DNA of 64,000 nucleotides from Rhizophagus irregularis (lineage: Eukaryota; Glomeromycota; Glomeromycetes; Glomerales; Glomeraceae): the NCBI RefSeq assembly GCF_026210795.1, contig NC_089429.1, positions 806,001 to 870,000 of the forward strand, read 5' to 3'. The position numbers were made by a program, and so were the translations under genes. Below the pieces are notes generated by a model, which saw nothing but the letters and a program-made list of their open reading frames with translations, was not told the origin of the DNA and searched no databases. Shown one piece after another: positions 25,041 through 35,157 of this stretch. Positions within the stretch are counted from its first letter, which is position 1; every line of letters starts with the position of its first letter.

Positions 25041-25982
25041 CTAAAAAATATATAATTTTACATAAAATTATTAACGTGAAAACCATTTCTTACGAATTCT
25101 AAATTTCTAATTACATTTCAAAATATAAACATATACTTATTTCTTAAATACAAAAAAAAATAAAATTCATTTTAATAAATTCTATAATACGTAATTAGAG
25201 ATGAACCATCTACGGCGGGCAGGGAATTAAATGTTCTCGGCTATTTACACAACAATTATTGACCTGCTGTAACTCCTTAACTAAAAATAAATTTGGGATC
25301 AAATTTTTTTTGTATATAGAAATAAAGTAAAAAAAAAAAGTTAATTGCTTCTATTAACGTCACTATATTACGTTATGAAGTTCGTTCATTTGAATTCGTG
25401 ATAAATTGATCAAAGATTTTCTAAAAATAATTTTTTTTAAATACTTTTTTCTCTTAATTATAAAAATTAGAAAAATAATTATCTTCGTAATTAATATTTA
25501 TACACGAAAAATTGGAACATATGAGGAAATTTGTACAATGATAGATTCTTATTTTTTAAAAAAAAAGTTTCAATGTATTTTACAAACAAACCCGAAGATC
25601 CAAAGATCCGAATAAAATTAAAAGCGGATATCAGAATATGTTTGTTTTGTCGTTTGTACAAAAAAATATCTTTCGGATCATGCGAAAGAATTTCCATTTG
25701 ATTTATTAAATTTTAATCAAATAAAGTTAAGAATTCACCAAAAAAATTAAGAATTTTTTATGATTTTAATTATTCCAATTTTGAGGTTGGAATCGCATTA
25801 GGATTAGAACCTGAGATTATAATTTTTTTCGTAAAATAAGAAAATATTTGTTTGTAAATTAACTGCTTATTATTCGCTATCACTTTTTTTTTCAAATCGA
25901 GTCTGTTTCCCTTTATTAGGCAATTAAAATTTTTCTAGATCGATAAATTAAAAAAAGTTAGTAAACCACGTGTATTTTAGTA

Positions 25983-26078
25983 GATTGGACGCAAAAATAT
26001 CACACTTTTCAATGTTACACAATTCATATTATTTATACAGGGTAATCTAAATATGACAAAATTTTTTTAATTAGATAG
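25983..26078. repeat. 96-bp dispersed repeat, copy 1
   Basis: Shares GATYGGACGCAARAATATCA and TTATACAGGGTAATCTAAAT with 39071-39164 in the same orientation; flanks differ on both sides. No inverted ends are obvious, so the mobilising mechanism is unknown. Confidence 0.75.
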
Positions 26079-26462
26079 ACTATTATTTAAAATCAAATTC
26101 ATATGATGCAACTAATACTAATTTATATAAATTCAATATAAACTAGGCGTAACCTGTCACGTTACGGCAGGGATGATACTTGCCCATCAAGTGAGAGAGT
26201 AATAATAGAGGCGATAATAATTATAAGTAATATTTTTATTTTTGTTATAAACTTGATAAAAATATAAAAAAAATCTTATAAGAAAATATTTGGTATTCAC
26301 ATTGGTCTTTTTTTACGAATAAAAATATTTGTAATTGTATGTTATTGTACGGACGTGCTTAATAATGGTATGATGTGGCGCGAACAAATTTATTAACATT
26401 TTTGTACTCGTGAACGATCAAATTATACACTTATATCTTATTTGCCGTGCAGTGTGAATAGT

Positions 26463-27565
26463 AGCGTTCTCAAGCATCTCCCTCAATGTGATTGAATGAT
26501 GATGTCATTGTGCTCAAGTATCACAATCAATGGAAATATCAATAGAATTAAAAGCTTGAGAAAGCTTTTTTTTTTTAGCTACATGATTTCATTTGGTTAC
26601 GAATTTTTTCAGATAATTAGACCCACCAAAAACAAAAATTCTACCAACCCGGTTATTGAACCAACTTTTAATACTACTTCTTTTAATGATCTTACAAACA
26701 TTCATCTCTTGTTGCAACAGCAGCAAAATCAAATTATAACTCTAAGCAAAGCTGTTACGCAACAACAAGAAGTAAAGAAAATTCTTTTTAACAGCAGTGT
26801 TTATTTGTATAAAAAGTAAAAGTTTTATTGGTTTTTCATTTTTGTAGGCATCTTCTTCTATTATAATAATTAGGATACCCCTACTGGCTACTGCTATTCC
26901 TATTGAGCTTTTGGACAAGTGACCTTACCTTCGCCTATTACTTCTGATACACAAATAGGTTCTAATAAATCAACAAATCGATGGATTTCAGAAGAGGTCC
27001 GAATGCTTATTAAAGAGGTTGAACAATGTCAACAAGCCTTACAAAAGGTAAAAGATCAAGAAAAAATGGCAGATAAAATTGTTTCAAATATACAAAACTC
27101 TAGTGTTGCAAGTCCTACTTTAAAGGAATGTTCTAAAGCTTCAATACTCAGTTTTAGGCCTTTTTTGCTGAGAAGCTCTCAAGTTCAGATGAGTAAAATA
27201 TGGAAAAGCTGCATTTGATGTAACTTGAGTAAAAGTTAAAAGGTGTGTATTTGCATTGAAAACTCTATTTTTCTTTTTAAAAAATTCTTGCATTAAAAGT
27301 AAAACAATAATTTTTTTACATTGAAGAGAATTTTGTTGAGAATTCATTATTAAAGAGCAGAGCGTGAGGTACAATAACGAAAAAGTGTTATAAAAAATAT
27401 GTAAAATCGTGTACGAGCTTAAGAATACTCTATCAATTGTAGATCATTGAAGAAAAAAGGTGGTTTGCAACTCATTTGTTTTTTCATCGAAATGGTAACT
27501 CTATGATATTTTTTTAGCCAATCAGATCGTTCATCAGTCTATCAATTGAGGTGCTTGAGAACGCT
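26463..27565. mobile_element. 1.1-kb inverted-repeat element with coding-like cargo
   Basis: AGCGTTCTCAAGCATCT at the left and AGGTGCTTGAGAACGCT at the right are inverted repeats. I see no clean target duplication. Inside, two plus-strand coding-like runs follow each other: one with TTFNDLTNIHLLLQQQQNQI-like glutamine-rich sequence (about 26610-26815), preceded by a CAG acceptor, and one with RWISEEVRMLIKEVEQCQQA followed by a charged helix (26919-27150), with frame breaks between. The cargo could be a captured host gene piece or the decayed element gene; I cannot tell. EEVxMLIKEVE has a Myb/trihelix-like look, which is inference only. Confidence 0.55.
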
Positions 27566-28101
27566 CTAGGTCTAGTAGTTTTTTACTATTATTATAATGG
27601 CATTAGTAGGAAATAAATGAAATAAATTACACAATTTATATGCTCATACAAATAACAATGAATTGTGTGCAAGCGTTATACAGTATATGAAATATTATTA
27701 TTAAACGCAAATTTTATTTATCGCACGAAACAAATGTTGCGGTTACTGTGAAATTTATGATTTATTTATATATTTACAAATTCATTACAAAAACAATTTT
27801 GTGTAAGTAGTTTATTGTTACATTGTTACAAAAAAAGTCATTTTTTTTTATCTTAAAAAAGATTCCATTGTAGATTTAAAAAAATTATATCTTCTATTGA
27901 AAAAAATGCATATATATTGTTAGCATATCTCAAAGAAATTCATTATAGCAATCTATTGTTATAGAAAAAATAATATCTCATTAATTAATATAAAAAAAAA
28001 TCCCATAAAAATTAATTATAACGATCTATTGTTATGAAAAAAAAAATTCTCCAGAAAAATTAATTAAAATGATCTATTGTACGGCAATTATCTTTTTCCG
28101 A
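27566..28101. other. A+T-rich spacer
   Basis: ATTAATTATAAYGATCTATTGTTAT is repeated loosely three times between 27940 and 28080. No gene seen. Confidence 0.4.
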
Positions 28102-28437
28102 GGGTCTGGTTCATTTCACCGACAATCATTTCACCGACATAAAAAATAAATATTGAATATGAGATATTTTATTATAAAAACTTTTTTGGATATTTAGTTT
28201 AGATCTAATAAGTATTAATACTTACTTCCATCTTAGACGGTTAGTAGATAGAATAACATATAGTTATATCTATTGTATTTTTTTATTTTTTTTTATATAT
28301 GTTATTATAAATTTCATTAAAATAATAAAAGAAATGCGCGTTGCTAACAAATATATATATATTTATATATGTCGGTGAAACGTTTGTCGGTGAAATGATT
28401 GTCGGTGAAGTAATTGTCGGTGAGTTAAACGCGACCC
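28102..28437. mobile_element. MITE with repeated TTTCACCGACAA ends
   Basis: Left end GGGTCTGGTTCATTTCACCG and right end, read inward, GGGTCGCGTTTAACTCACCG. Subterminal copies of TTTCACCGACAA occur twice at the left and four times at the right, inverted. Flanks TTTTCCGA (28094-28101) and TTTCCCGA (28438-28445) match in 7 of 8 positions and are the probable target duplication. Non-coding, non-autonomous. Confidence 0.78.
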
Positions 28438-28527
28438 TTTCCCGATTCTTATTATTAATAATAATAATATTTTTTAAGCTGCATCAAACTCAATAATAGA
28501 CTGACATACAGTAATTTACTTATTTAT

Positions 28528-29105
28528 TTATTGTTGGCGTCGCAGCATCGATCTGATCACTGATCCAAACCTAATTGGTAAAAGAATGTATTCGGGAAAG
28601 AAAAATTCGGTTTGAAAAAAAAGTCAAACAGAAAAAGGAAAAGGGAAAAAAAAATTCGGATTGGAAAAAAGCAAACCGGAAAAAAACTGAAAACAAAAAA
28701 TAAAAATAAAAAAATTTGAAAAAATGATGACGAAAAAAAAATTTGGTGAAAAGAAGAAAGAGATCAGTTTAAAAAAGGAAAATTTTCGGAAAAAAAAAGA
28801 ATCCGAAAAAAAAATAAGTGCCGAAAAAAATTCTGAAAAAAAGGACAAAAATTTGGTCCAAAGACACTCCAAAGACACCGAAAAAAAAATTCAATTTGGG
28901 AAAAAAACCAAACCGAAAAAGAAAGAGGAAAAAAAAATGAAAATTTTTTAAAAAACGGAAAAGAAAGAACTGAAAGTAATAGATCGGTTCAAGAAAAAAA
29001 AACGAAAAAATTCAGATTGGTTCGAAAAGAAAAATAAATTTCCGATTAAAATTTCATTAACCGGAATTGGATTAGATATACAACACGGACTTGCCGATCA
29101 GGCGA
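28528..29105. repeat. Purine-rich GAAAAAAA low-complexity repeat, copy 1
   Basis: About 500 bp of GAAAAAAA, TTCGG and GGTTT words, ending in AAAATTTCATTAACCGGAAT and GATCAGGCG. Similar words and the same ending occur at 38155-38680, and a related tract is at 52250-52600, so this is a dispersed family. Long open frames here are artefacts of the missing thymines. Confidence 0.6.
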
Positions 29106-29372
29106 CTCTTAACTAATAAGGAATACGGATCAGCAATTCAAAATTAATTCATACAAACTAATGTAAACGTTACAGTTGCACGTATATTTTTGTGATATGA
29201 AATTGTCCGTTTTCCTGTTCTCTATGTATGAAATTATGAATAGCAATAACATTATCGTCGATCGGACACATTGGAATTATGTAATTATGTTGGGAAATTT
29301 ATGAAATTTATCAAACCGAATAACCGATGATCGTCAACATGCATAATTATATAATTACCGTTTGTTTCGACT

Positions 29373-29380
29373 TTTATAAA
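29373..29380 (+). promoter_or_regulatory. TATA-like box of Cys-rich kinase gene
   Basis: TTTATAAA ends 45 nt before the ATG at 29425, the spacing seen before the F-box genes. Confidence 0.45.
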
Positions 29381-29424
29381 TTACTTAAAAGTTGAATTAC
29401 ATAAATTACTTGAAATATAACATT

Positions 29425-30754
29425 ATGAACTCAGATAATAATACATTTAATCCTACGCCAAGATTAAAATCTAGTCCTGTACCTGTTTTATTTATTCCTT
29501 TTAAAAATGATGAGAACATATGTAATTATTGTGGAAATAAATACTCTGTAACACTTGAATTTAAACAAAAAAATTGTAAAAATTGTTTATTTTGGTATAA
29601 TAAATATACAACGGGCAATTATACATATTTGGATACATATATAACTACAAATAATGTTCAGTGTATCAAACATGAAGTAAATAGGAATAATTTTAATACA
29701 ATGAATATTCAAGAATGGTGTGAATATTGTTCTGAGGTTTCATATTTTAGACAAGTAATTCCAAATATTTTGTCATTCAATAATAGCTATTTATCACTGT
29801 TTTGTACTCATGACAAAGTATATTGTGAATTATGTGATAAACGATGGTCATCATATTTATCTAAGAATGGCCAAGATTGTTATCAATTTTTTTCTGGATG
29901 GGTTAAATCAACTTTGACAAAAAAGTCTATTTCAATTCTAAATTTGCCATGGTGGGATAATTGTAATAAATGTTTAGTTTGTGAACTAGAATTAAAATAC
30001 ATACACCAACATTCAGAATCTTATTATCAAAAATGGTGTTCTAATTGCTGTGTAATTTATACTGGATGTAGATATTGTTTAACAACAAATATTATTTTTG
30101 GAATTACGGACCAATCTCAATGTATGAAATGTAAAAGGATATTATTTATTATTATTGATATTACAAATATGTTCAGTGGAAATTATATCATAGATGAATT
30201 TCTTGCTTCTACAATATTTGACAATAATGAACAACATTCGATTGCTGATTATATGAATAATAATACAAATATTATTCCATTTGAAGTATATAAATTTATT
30301 ATAAAACATTTGCGTACAATAAGACTAAAAATAAAATGGATTCCATATTCTCAAATTACAAATTTAAGGAAAATAGCAGAAGGAGGATTTAGTATTGTTC
30401 ATAAAACAACTTTGGTTGATGGTTCGTCTGATAGAGATGTTGCTATAAAAAAATTACGTGATTCACAATATTTTTTAGATGAAGTAATATTTAAATATTA
30501 ATATTTTGGATTTTGTAATATATTTAAAATTTAACTAAAATATTTATAATTTATTAGTTAAAATCATTTTGTCAACTTAATAAAGCTTACGGTGTGATTA
30601 TGTGTTATGGTATTACACAAGATCCTGTAACAGAGGAGTATATGCTGATAATGGATTATGCAGAAGGTGGAGATTTACATAGTTATTTGAAAAAGAATTT
30701 TATAAACATTACATGGAATGACAAATTAAATATTATCGAGGGTATTTCATTTGG
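29425..30754 (+). CDS. Cys-rich kinase-like gene lacking C-lobe
   Basis: Exon 1 (29425-30483) encodes 353 residues: about 300 with at least seven CxxC pairs (CNYC, CKNC, WCEYC, CELC, CLVC, WCSNC, CRYC, CMKC), suggesting several zinc ribbons, then WIPYSQI and the start of a kinase N-lobe with glycine loop AEGGFS and VAIKKL lysine. A GTAATA...TTAG intron leads to exon 2 (30558-30754): YGITQDPVTEEYMLIMDYAEGG (hinge) to GISFG. A good donor GGTATGT follows, but no exon with the HRDLHSGN and DLG motifs exists downstream; a different gene begins 190 bp later. The product, if made, could not be an active kinase. The paralog at 47834-50283 keeps that C-lobe. The start ATG gives family spacing to the TATA-like box. 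Confidence 0.72.
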
Positions 30755-32184
30755 GTATGTATATATATTTAATGTATAAATATGTTGAACCAATTAAAAA
30801 TAGTTATGCAATAAGAATTTAACTTAAATAATTATGACGTATTATAAGTTTATATAATTCATATGATCTTTTTTATTTTAAAAGTTTTATTTTCCCAGGA
30901 TTCATTACTTTTATTTTTCGAAAAATAAATATTTTCTCCATAATGGAATATAATAATAGTGAAATGTCTGATAGTTCTTCCAATTCCAATGGTGGTTCTT
31001 TTATTAATTGTGAAAAGGAATCTACATTGAAAAAAATTGCAGAACTTAAAAAAAAAATTATGAAACTTGAAAATACTTCTATGAAAAAGGAAAAGACAAA
31101 GAGAAAATCGAACCAAGAACTTGTAGATAAAGAATCTTTTGCCATAACAAATAAAACAAAAGGATTATCAAATCAAAGTCGTTTAAAGGATAAATCTTTT
31201 AATAATAAATCAAATAATAAAAGTCAGCCAACCCTCTCTGAAGAAGATGATACTGAATTTTCTAGTGATGAACCTAAACAGGTGGCAATTATTTTAAATA
31301 TAACATTTTATTGTTATTTTTATTTATTATTTTAAAATATATAATAGCCAATTTTCAAAAAGAAAAATATAAATTATCAAAAGATTCCTTCTTTTCTTCA
31401 CATTCCAAAAAGGATTTGGCATGGTTATATGGTAATATGGTACATGTTGTTTAATTTACATTAAATTTTTGTAAATAATCTAACTTTAAAAAATTATAGG
31501 AATCTATGAGGCTTATTGTAGCTGAAAAACTTTATCATTTATTTTCAACTATTGAATATCGTGATATGCCAATTATTGAAATTAATAAATGCATTGACAA
31601 GGTAAATAAACTTATATTTTGTTTAATTGACTAGTTTAATGCAATATTATTTATTTTGCTTTAGTTTTGCAAAAAAAATCCATCCTTTCCAGAAACTGTT
31701 AGTGATTGGGCGGAACGTGAGATGATTTGTCAACATATAAATTATAGACGTAAGTTTATCTTAATTTAATATTGTTTTGTCATTATTCTGCTATTTTACT
31801 AAAATTTTCAACATTTTATAGGGTCAATTCTTAATCTTAGTGAAATGCATAAGACAAATATTTCTGTTAATAAAGCTAAGATCTGAAAACCAAATGGTAA
31901 TAGTAAAAGAGCCAAAAAAGGAAATGAACTATTAACAAAAAATCGTGGTAATTTTTAATTTTGATGAAATATTTTAAAATGAATCAAATTAATAACATTA
32001 CTACCAATCAAACAGAACCATTATTGGTATCCAACAGCCTGAATATAGAAAGTTTGGAAAGGCTTGATAATAATAAATCTTTACCGAGTAAGAGTAAGCT
32101 CATAGATTCTTTAATACATATGTAATCAACTAAATATATAAAATACATTACAATAGAATTATTAGAAGCCGTTGATGTCTCCCC

Positions 32185-33030
32185 AGCTTATTCTAAACGT
32201 CCTGGCCATAAACATAAAATAACACAATCATCTGATAAAGAAGAAGCCATTGAAGACGTTGAAGTTGTAAGAATTCCTCCAGCAAAATGTCCTGGCCCTG
32301 TAAAAAAAAAAATGTCCGGAAATTGTAGCTAAAACATCCGTAAAATGTCCGTATGTCCGGAAAACGTCCAGAAAATTGCAATATTCTGGACACTTTCTGG
32401 ACGCTGGGTCTGAACCCTCCTAGACATTTTCTGGACATTTTCTGGAAAATGGAAATTTTCCAATGTCCGGAATATTGCAATATTCTGGATATATTCCAGA
32501 CAAATAAACATTTTCCGGACGTTTTTAGCTACAATTTCCGGACATTCTTTTTTTATAGGGTGGTCGTAAACGTAAGATAACACAGCCATCTGATGATGAA
32601 AAAGGTGTTGAGGACGTTGAAACTATCAGAATTCCTTCAGCAAAACGTCCTGGTCGTAAAACTAAAGCAACACAGCCACCTGATGATGAAAAAGGTGTTG
32701 AGGACGTCGAAACTATCAGTTTCTCCAGCAAAACATCCTGGTCGTAAAACTAAAGCAGCACAACCACCTGATGATGAAAAAGGTGTTGAGTACGTCGAAA
32801 CTATCAGAATTTCTCCAGCAAAACGTCCTGGTCGTAAAACTAAAGCAGCACAACCACCTGATGATGAAAAAGGTGTTGAGTACGTCGAAACTATCAGAAT
32901 TTCTCCAGCAAAACGTCCTGGTCGTAAAACTAAAGCAGCACAACCACCTGATGATGAGAAAGGTGTTGAAGATGCTGAAACTATCAGAATTCCTCCAGCA
33001 AAACATCCTGGTCATAAATGTAAAGCGGTA
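32185..33030 (+). repeat. Coding tandem repeat, 90 bp x about 6
   Basis: The unit CCTGGTCGTAAAACTAAAGC through CCAGCAAAACGT is exactly 90 bp (30 codons). The middle copies are near-identical and the outer ones diverged, so expansion was recent and internal. A transposon splits the second unit. Confidence 0.85.
32296..32560. mobile_element. 265-bp element, CCCTGTAA/TTATAGGG ends, TSD TGG
   Basis: Left CCCTGTAAAAAAAAAAATGT and right ACATTCTTTTTTTATAGGG are inverted, continuing inward with TCCGGAAATTGTAGCTAAAA and its complement. TGG flanks both sides (32293-32295, 32561-32563). Excising the element and one TGG restores the 90-bp repeat as CCTGGTCGTAAA. The interior carries inverted TGTCCGGA and CTGGACA words. 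Same family type as 11461-11986 and 13770-15271. Confidence 0.87.
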
Positions 33031-33033
33031 TAA

Positions 33034-33781
33034 CATTATTTAATATATTTATCTATGTATTTGATATTTTATAAATTAGTACATATTTAATATATTATAC
33101 TTTAATATATTACATTCTATATAATTTATACATATGTAAAACAAAATATATACAAATGTATTTCGAATGCTAAATAAAAGTATTACGAGTTTGCTACAAA
33201 TCATTTACAAATTTTGTATAAATGGATGCTCATAATTGTATTAAACTTGTTATGTTAAAATATATTACATTTTTTATACGAAAATTTGACAAATACTTTT
33301 TACTGGGTATACGAGTTTAACATTATACAAATTTAATTATTAAAAAAAATTAATGAGTTTACTTATTAAAGTATATATTACATGAATTGATTTATTAAAA
33401 AAATTATATACCCGAATTTATTAAATTTTTTTACTAAAAAAATTGAATTTATTTATTAAAAAAAAACATTATATAAATTTATTTATTAAAATAAAAGCAT
33501 TATATACTAAAAAAAAATTATTTATCAAAAAACATTAATAAAAAAAAATGTGGACATAGAATTGTCCAAATTTGATTCGTGTGAAATAAATTTTATTGAA
33601 TAATTTTATTTTTGAATATGAATATAAATTATAATATACGTTTTATGTAAAATTTTTAAAAAGTTTACTACAGCATGGTTAGAAACTGAAAAAAATTTTT
33701 AAAAAAAAATTGTTAAATGTTTTTTATAAATTAAAAAAATTCATAATATTTCTTTTTTTAAAGCCAATTACAAGGTTATTA
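33034..33781. other. A+T-rich spacer
   Basis: No gene. Composition falls to almost pure A and T between 33320 and 33560, with TTTATTAAAA repeated loosely. Confidence 0.45.
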
Positions 33782-34793
33782 TTAAGAGCTGATCCGCCTA
33801 CGAATGACAGAAAATTACTATATAAATTTGGGGTGAAGTTATTATAAAAATGCCAAAATTGGCTAAATTTTATGGGCTATAAAAACCGCAGATCATCATG
33901 CTGTGGCACCAAAATTCACATGATGATTCCTTAAATGTCAAAGATAAAAAAAACAAAAAAAAATTGAGAAATTTATTTATTTGTTCAAAACTTTACTTTG
34001 AGGCAGCGTCAGATTTGACAGGTGTATATATATATATGCGAGAATTTCAAGTCATATATTACGTTATTTTAACAAATATGAACACTTAAAATTATGTTCT
34101 CATGTATTTTATACGTTTAAAACTACTTGTTTTATATAATTCTAATATTTTCTCTTGCTTTTAGTTCACATGTTACTATGATCTCTTTCTATTTTCATGA
34201 GGAGTAACCTGTAAATTAATTTCAAATGGTGGAAGTTTTGGTATATATATTCTTATCTAGTTTTTCAATTTGAGTGCATCACACAAACTCTTAGCATTAG
34301 TTTGCAAATTATTATTAGCTTTTTGAAAGTGTTGTAACAATAATATAAAAAAAAATAACATACAATTACCAGAACAATAGGTAATAATGGCTTTTTAGAA
34401 GGATTTATATAGCAGATATGTTATTTTAAGTTAAATTTTTCATTTAGATCTTTTCTATTTGTACGTTAGTTACGCTTGTTTTTAGCCAAAAAACCATCAC
34501 TTTGACAATAATATTTGAGTAATTTTCATGCGTGAAGCAATTTTTACTGAATAATGAATATTTAAGACATGGTAGGTGTCAGATTTTAGCGTTTATTGTG
34601 AGTTTCTATGTGAAAATTTTTTCTCGATATTTTTCTTGGCATTTTTAAGTTTCATCACATGACTTGGTACCACAACATGATTTGTGGTGATTTTGATTGG
34701 CAAAATTTGCCTATTTAGTTTATTTTTTGCAATAAAATTTCCCCCGAATTTATATAGTAATTTTCTGTCGATCATAGGCGGATCGGATCTTAA
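33782..34793. mobile_element. 1-kb element with about 250-bp inverted ends
   Basis: Left TTAAGAGCTGATCCGCCTA and right TAGGCGGATCGGATCTTAA begin long inverted repeats. Matching blocks continue inward (GACAGAAAATTACTATATAA on both arms) to about 34035 and 34562. The centre is A+T-rich and non-coding. I could not settle a target duplication. Long inverted ends recall Mutator-like or foldback elements; assignment uncertain. Confidence 0.75.
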
Positions 34794-35157
34794 ATCAAAA
34801 TGCAAAAAAACAATAAATTAAATTATTTTAGATGAAAAAAAAATGAAATAAATTATTTATTTATTTCAAATAAAAATTAAATTATATACTGTATTTATTA
34901 CCAATATTATTGTTTCTGCAAATAAGTGTTAAAATTTATGGTATATATCCTACTCTTAGTAAGGGCGGGTCACCGGCCCTAGGGTATGACTCTAGTTATT
35001 CTTTTATAAAGAATTAAGAGAATGCATGATCGCAGTTAATTTTATTATTTATTAGTAGTTTCAAGTAATATACAAGTCATGCTAATATCGCATAAATTAT
35101 CTACCTACTACTTTTAGTATCTTGTGCTGAAGTTGGTTAAAAAAACTTCAATAAACA
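34794..35157. other. 3' flank of kinase gene
   Basis: Nothing recognisable apart from short A/T runs. Confidence 0.4.

Larger units (their letters stand above)
30943..33033 (+). pseudogene. Unknown lysine-rich gene with 90-bp coding repeats, disrupted
   Basis: Seven exons can be joined in phase: 30943-31281, 31348-31431, 31500-31601, 31665-31749, 31822-31947, 32016-32087, 32166-33033. The product would start with a Ser/Asn/Lys-rich coil, then a compact domain (RLIVAEKLYHLFSTIEYRDM, then VSDWAEREMICQHINYRRR), then about six 30-residue repeats alternating basic KRPGRKTK with acidic DDEKGVE. KRPGRK resembles an AT-hook, so DNA binding is possible but unproven. Three lesions break it: a TGA at 31884-31886, a 265-bp transposon at 32296-32560, and a 2-nt deletion near 32720 in the third repeat. 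I do not recognise the family. Confidence 0.65.

Noticed and set aside
28624-28951. Long lysine/phenylalanine frames in the purine tract
   Set aside because: They come from a lack of T-containing stop codons in low-complexity sequence; no start context or conservation.
32593-33033. Separate small gene of 146 codons
   Set aside because: It is the repeat exon read through a 2-nt deletion; the first third is out of frame with the rest.
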